Shown: positions 63,201-64,000 of the stretch, piece by piece
How positions within the stretch are numbered: position 1 is the first letter of the stretch
Layout of the letters: each line of letters opens with the position of its first letter
Program-made: the position numbers and the translations under genes
Source: Linyphia triangularis
Lineage: Eukaryota; Arthropoda; Arachnida; Araneae; Linyphiidae
Assembly (NCBI GenBank): GCA_963978545.1
Contig: OZ021722.1
Location: 39,821,365-39,885,364 of the forward strand
Direction of reading: 5' to 3'
Length of the DNA: 64,000 bases
Notes under the pieces: generated by a model
Database searches by the model: none
What the model saw: only the letters and a program-made list of their open reading frames with translations
What the model was told of the DNA's origin: nothing

Positions 63201-64000
63201 ATTCTCAGATTATTCAGTGCCTCCACAAAACGAACTTTGCACGGTTGGACGGGACAGCTTACATTTCCCATTTTGAGCTCCTGCTCGAATTCCAGATAGT
63301 GGTCGACCCTATACGGATGGTTACCATGAGCAACTGGATGAAGAGCAGCCAGGACAGACCAGATGAAACATTTAGTGTCTTCATTCTGGATGTTGAGAAC
63401 TGCTTGCTTCGCTGCTAACTTGTTGGGCAACTTGAAGTGGCTAGCAGGGGCTAGAGGTTGATACGTGGCAGACTTCACCTCCAAATGGATGATTTCATCG
63501 AGGACCCATCCAGATCCCCGCTCGATAAATTCATCGAAGGAGGACATGATTTTGGCGAAGGCTTGGTCGATGTGTTCAGGGAGGACGCTGTCATCCAGCT
63601 CCATCTGCACCTTACTCCGGAAATAGGGTGTGGCAAATTCTTCATATCCCTCATCACTCTTACGAACGAACCGGATTTTAGACACAACATACCACTTGAT
63701 GGCACGCTTCTCCTCCAGTTCCTCCTTCAATACACCATCCACTTGAGGATGACTTTCCCTAATGAAGAGAAGCAGGTCTCCAACTGCCTCTTCACTTGGG
63801 AATAAATGGCGGGTGGCAAAGACATCGGACGTCTTCACCTCAACTCTCCTCCTTCTGGTCGCAGGGGATGCAGGTTGATTTCCTCTTACTTGGGCAACTC
63901 GAAGGTGGGTGAGAAGATGTTGCTGAACATGATCCTTACGTCCGAAACTCTTTCCGCAGTCAGGACAGGCATGAGGGGTGGCGGATTGATGACTCAACAT
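60276..64000 (-). CDS. Protein-primed family B DNA polymerase, Maverick/adintovirus-like, 3 exons, 5' end at window edge
   Basis: Exons 64000-62191, 62114-61599 and 61513-60276 join in frame (introns of 76 and 85 bp, GT...AG) into 1187 residues from the ATG at 64000; more may lie outside. In order: a C2H2 finger (C12, C15, H28, H32); a C211...H303 segment that may be a cysteine protease-like domain; a second Cys-rich finger (about 324-347); exonuclease motifs (D383 and E385; N520 and D525; Y670 and D674); an endonuclease VII-like Cys/His module between them (C474, C477, D488-H491, C504); and polymerase motifs A (DANNLYG, D770), B (about 929-945, ending FGKTMEN) and C (DTDS, D1033 and D1035). 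All expected catalytic residues are present. Such polymerases replicate Mavericks/Polintons and related viruses from protein primers. Higher G+C than the host sequence around it suggests a foreign origin. Confidence 0.88.

Noticed and set aside
62582..63805. Plus-strand frames of 82 and 115 codons opposite the polymerase gene
   Set aside because: They are antisense to a frame with all polymerase motifs; less AT-rich DNA gives longer chance frames.

Overview
The window is AT-rich, intron-bearing, repeat-laden nuclear DNA of an arthropod, most likely a chelicerate and probably a spider. This rests on small phase-2 introns, a BEL/Pao element, tRNA-headed SINEs, hAT, Tc1/mariner and Maverick-like DNA elements, and secreted histidine-rich proteins. 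The species cannot be read from the sequence. Host coding sequence is sparse: one large single-exon gene and two small two-exon genes for secreted proteins. Most of the rest is mobile elements and AT-rich spacer with homopolymers. LAYOUT 1-16 kb: a solo LTR (256-705), a hAT end near 1210, an intact 965-residue TCERG1-like gene on the minus strand (2552-5449), SINE copies, a tandem repeat (7682-8095), a foldback element (8156-8945) and a SINE with perfect 15-bp target duplications (13204-13379). 16-21 kb: a hAT-like non-autonomous element with a perfect 8-bp duplication (16015-18797), and a 2-kb terminal-inverted-repeat element (about 19018-21025) carrying a nested palindrome. 21-48 kb: two genes on the plus strand that look like paralogues. 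Each has a signal-peptide exon with a YPVY motif, a phase-2 intron, and a second exon opening with a similar lysine/isoleucine stretch. Gene A (21361-23709) encodes a basic 234-residue protein. Gene B (44491-47200) encodes a 293-residue protein dominated by about 51 HHHG repeats. Their introns share a block of about 320 bp. Between them lie a dead Tc1/mariner element (32443-33974), two copies of a TA-flanked MITE, a 129-bp hairpin and two SINE copies. 50.9-56.8 kb: a complete BEL/Pao retrotransposon with two 266-bp LTRs that look identical, a 5-bp target duplication and one open 1767-residue gag-pol frame. 58.7-64 kb: an array holding nine exact TGACGTCA palindromes, then a three-exon gene on the minus strand for a protein-primed family B DNA polymerase. 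It has an N-terminal zinc finger and an endonuclease VII-like module, is much less AT-rich than its surroundings, and runs to the window edge. It looks like one end of a Maverick/Polinton-like (adintovirus-like) element. HOW THE GENES RELATE: the secreted pair is the most original part. Gene B's HHHG array varies almost only at synonymous positions, so the protein rather than the DNA repeat appears to be maintained. By analogy with glycine/histidine-rich proteins of metal-hardened invertebrate jaws and fangs, it may bind Zn or Cu in cuticle; that is inference. All boundaries and splice sites were read by eye and no searches were run.
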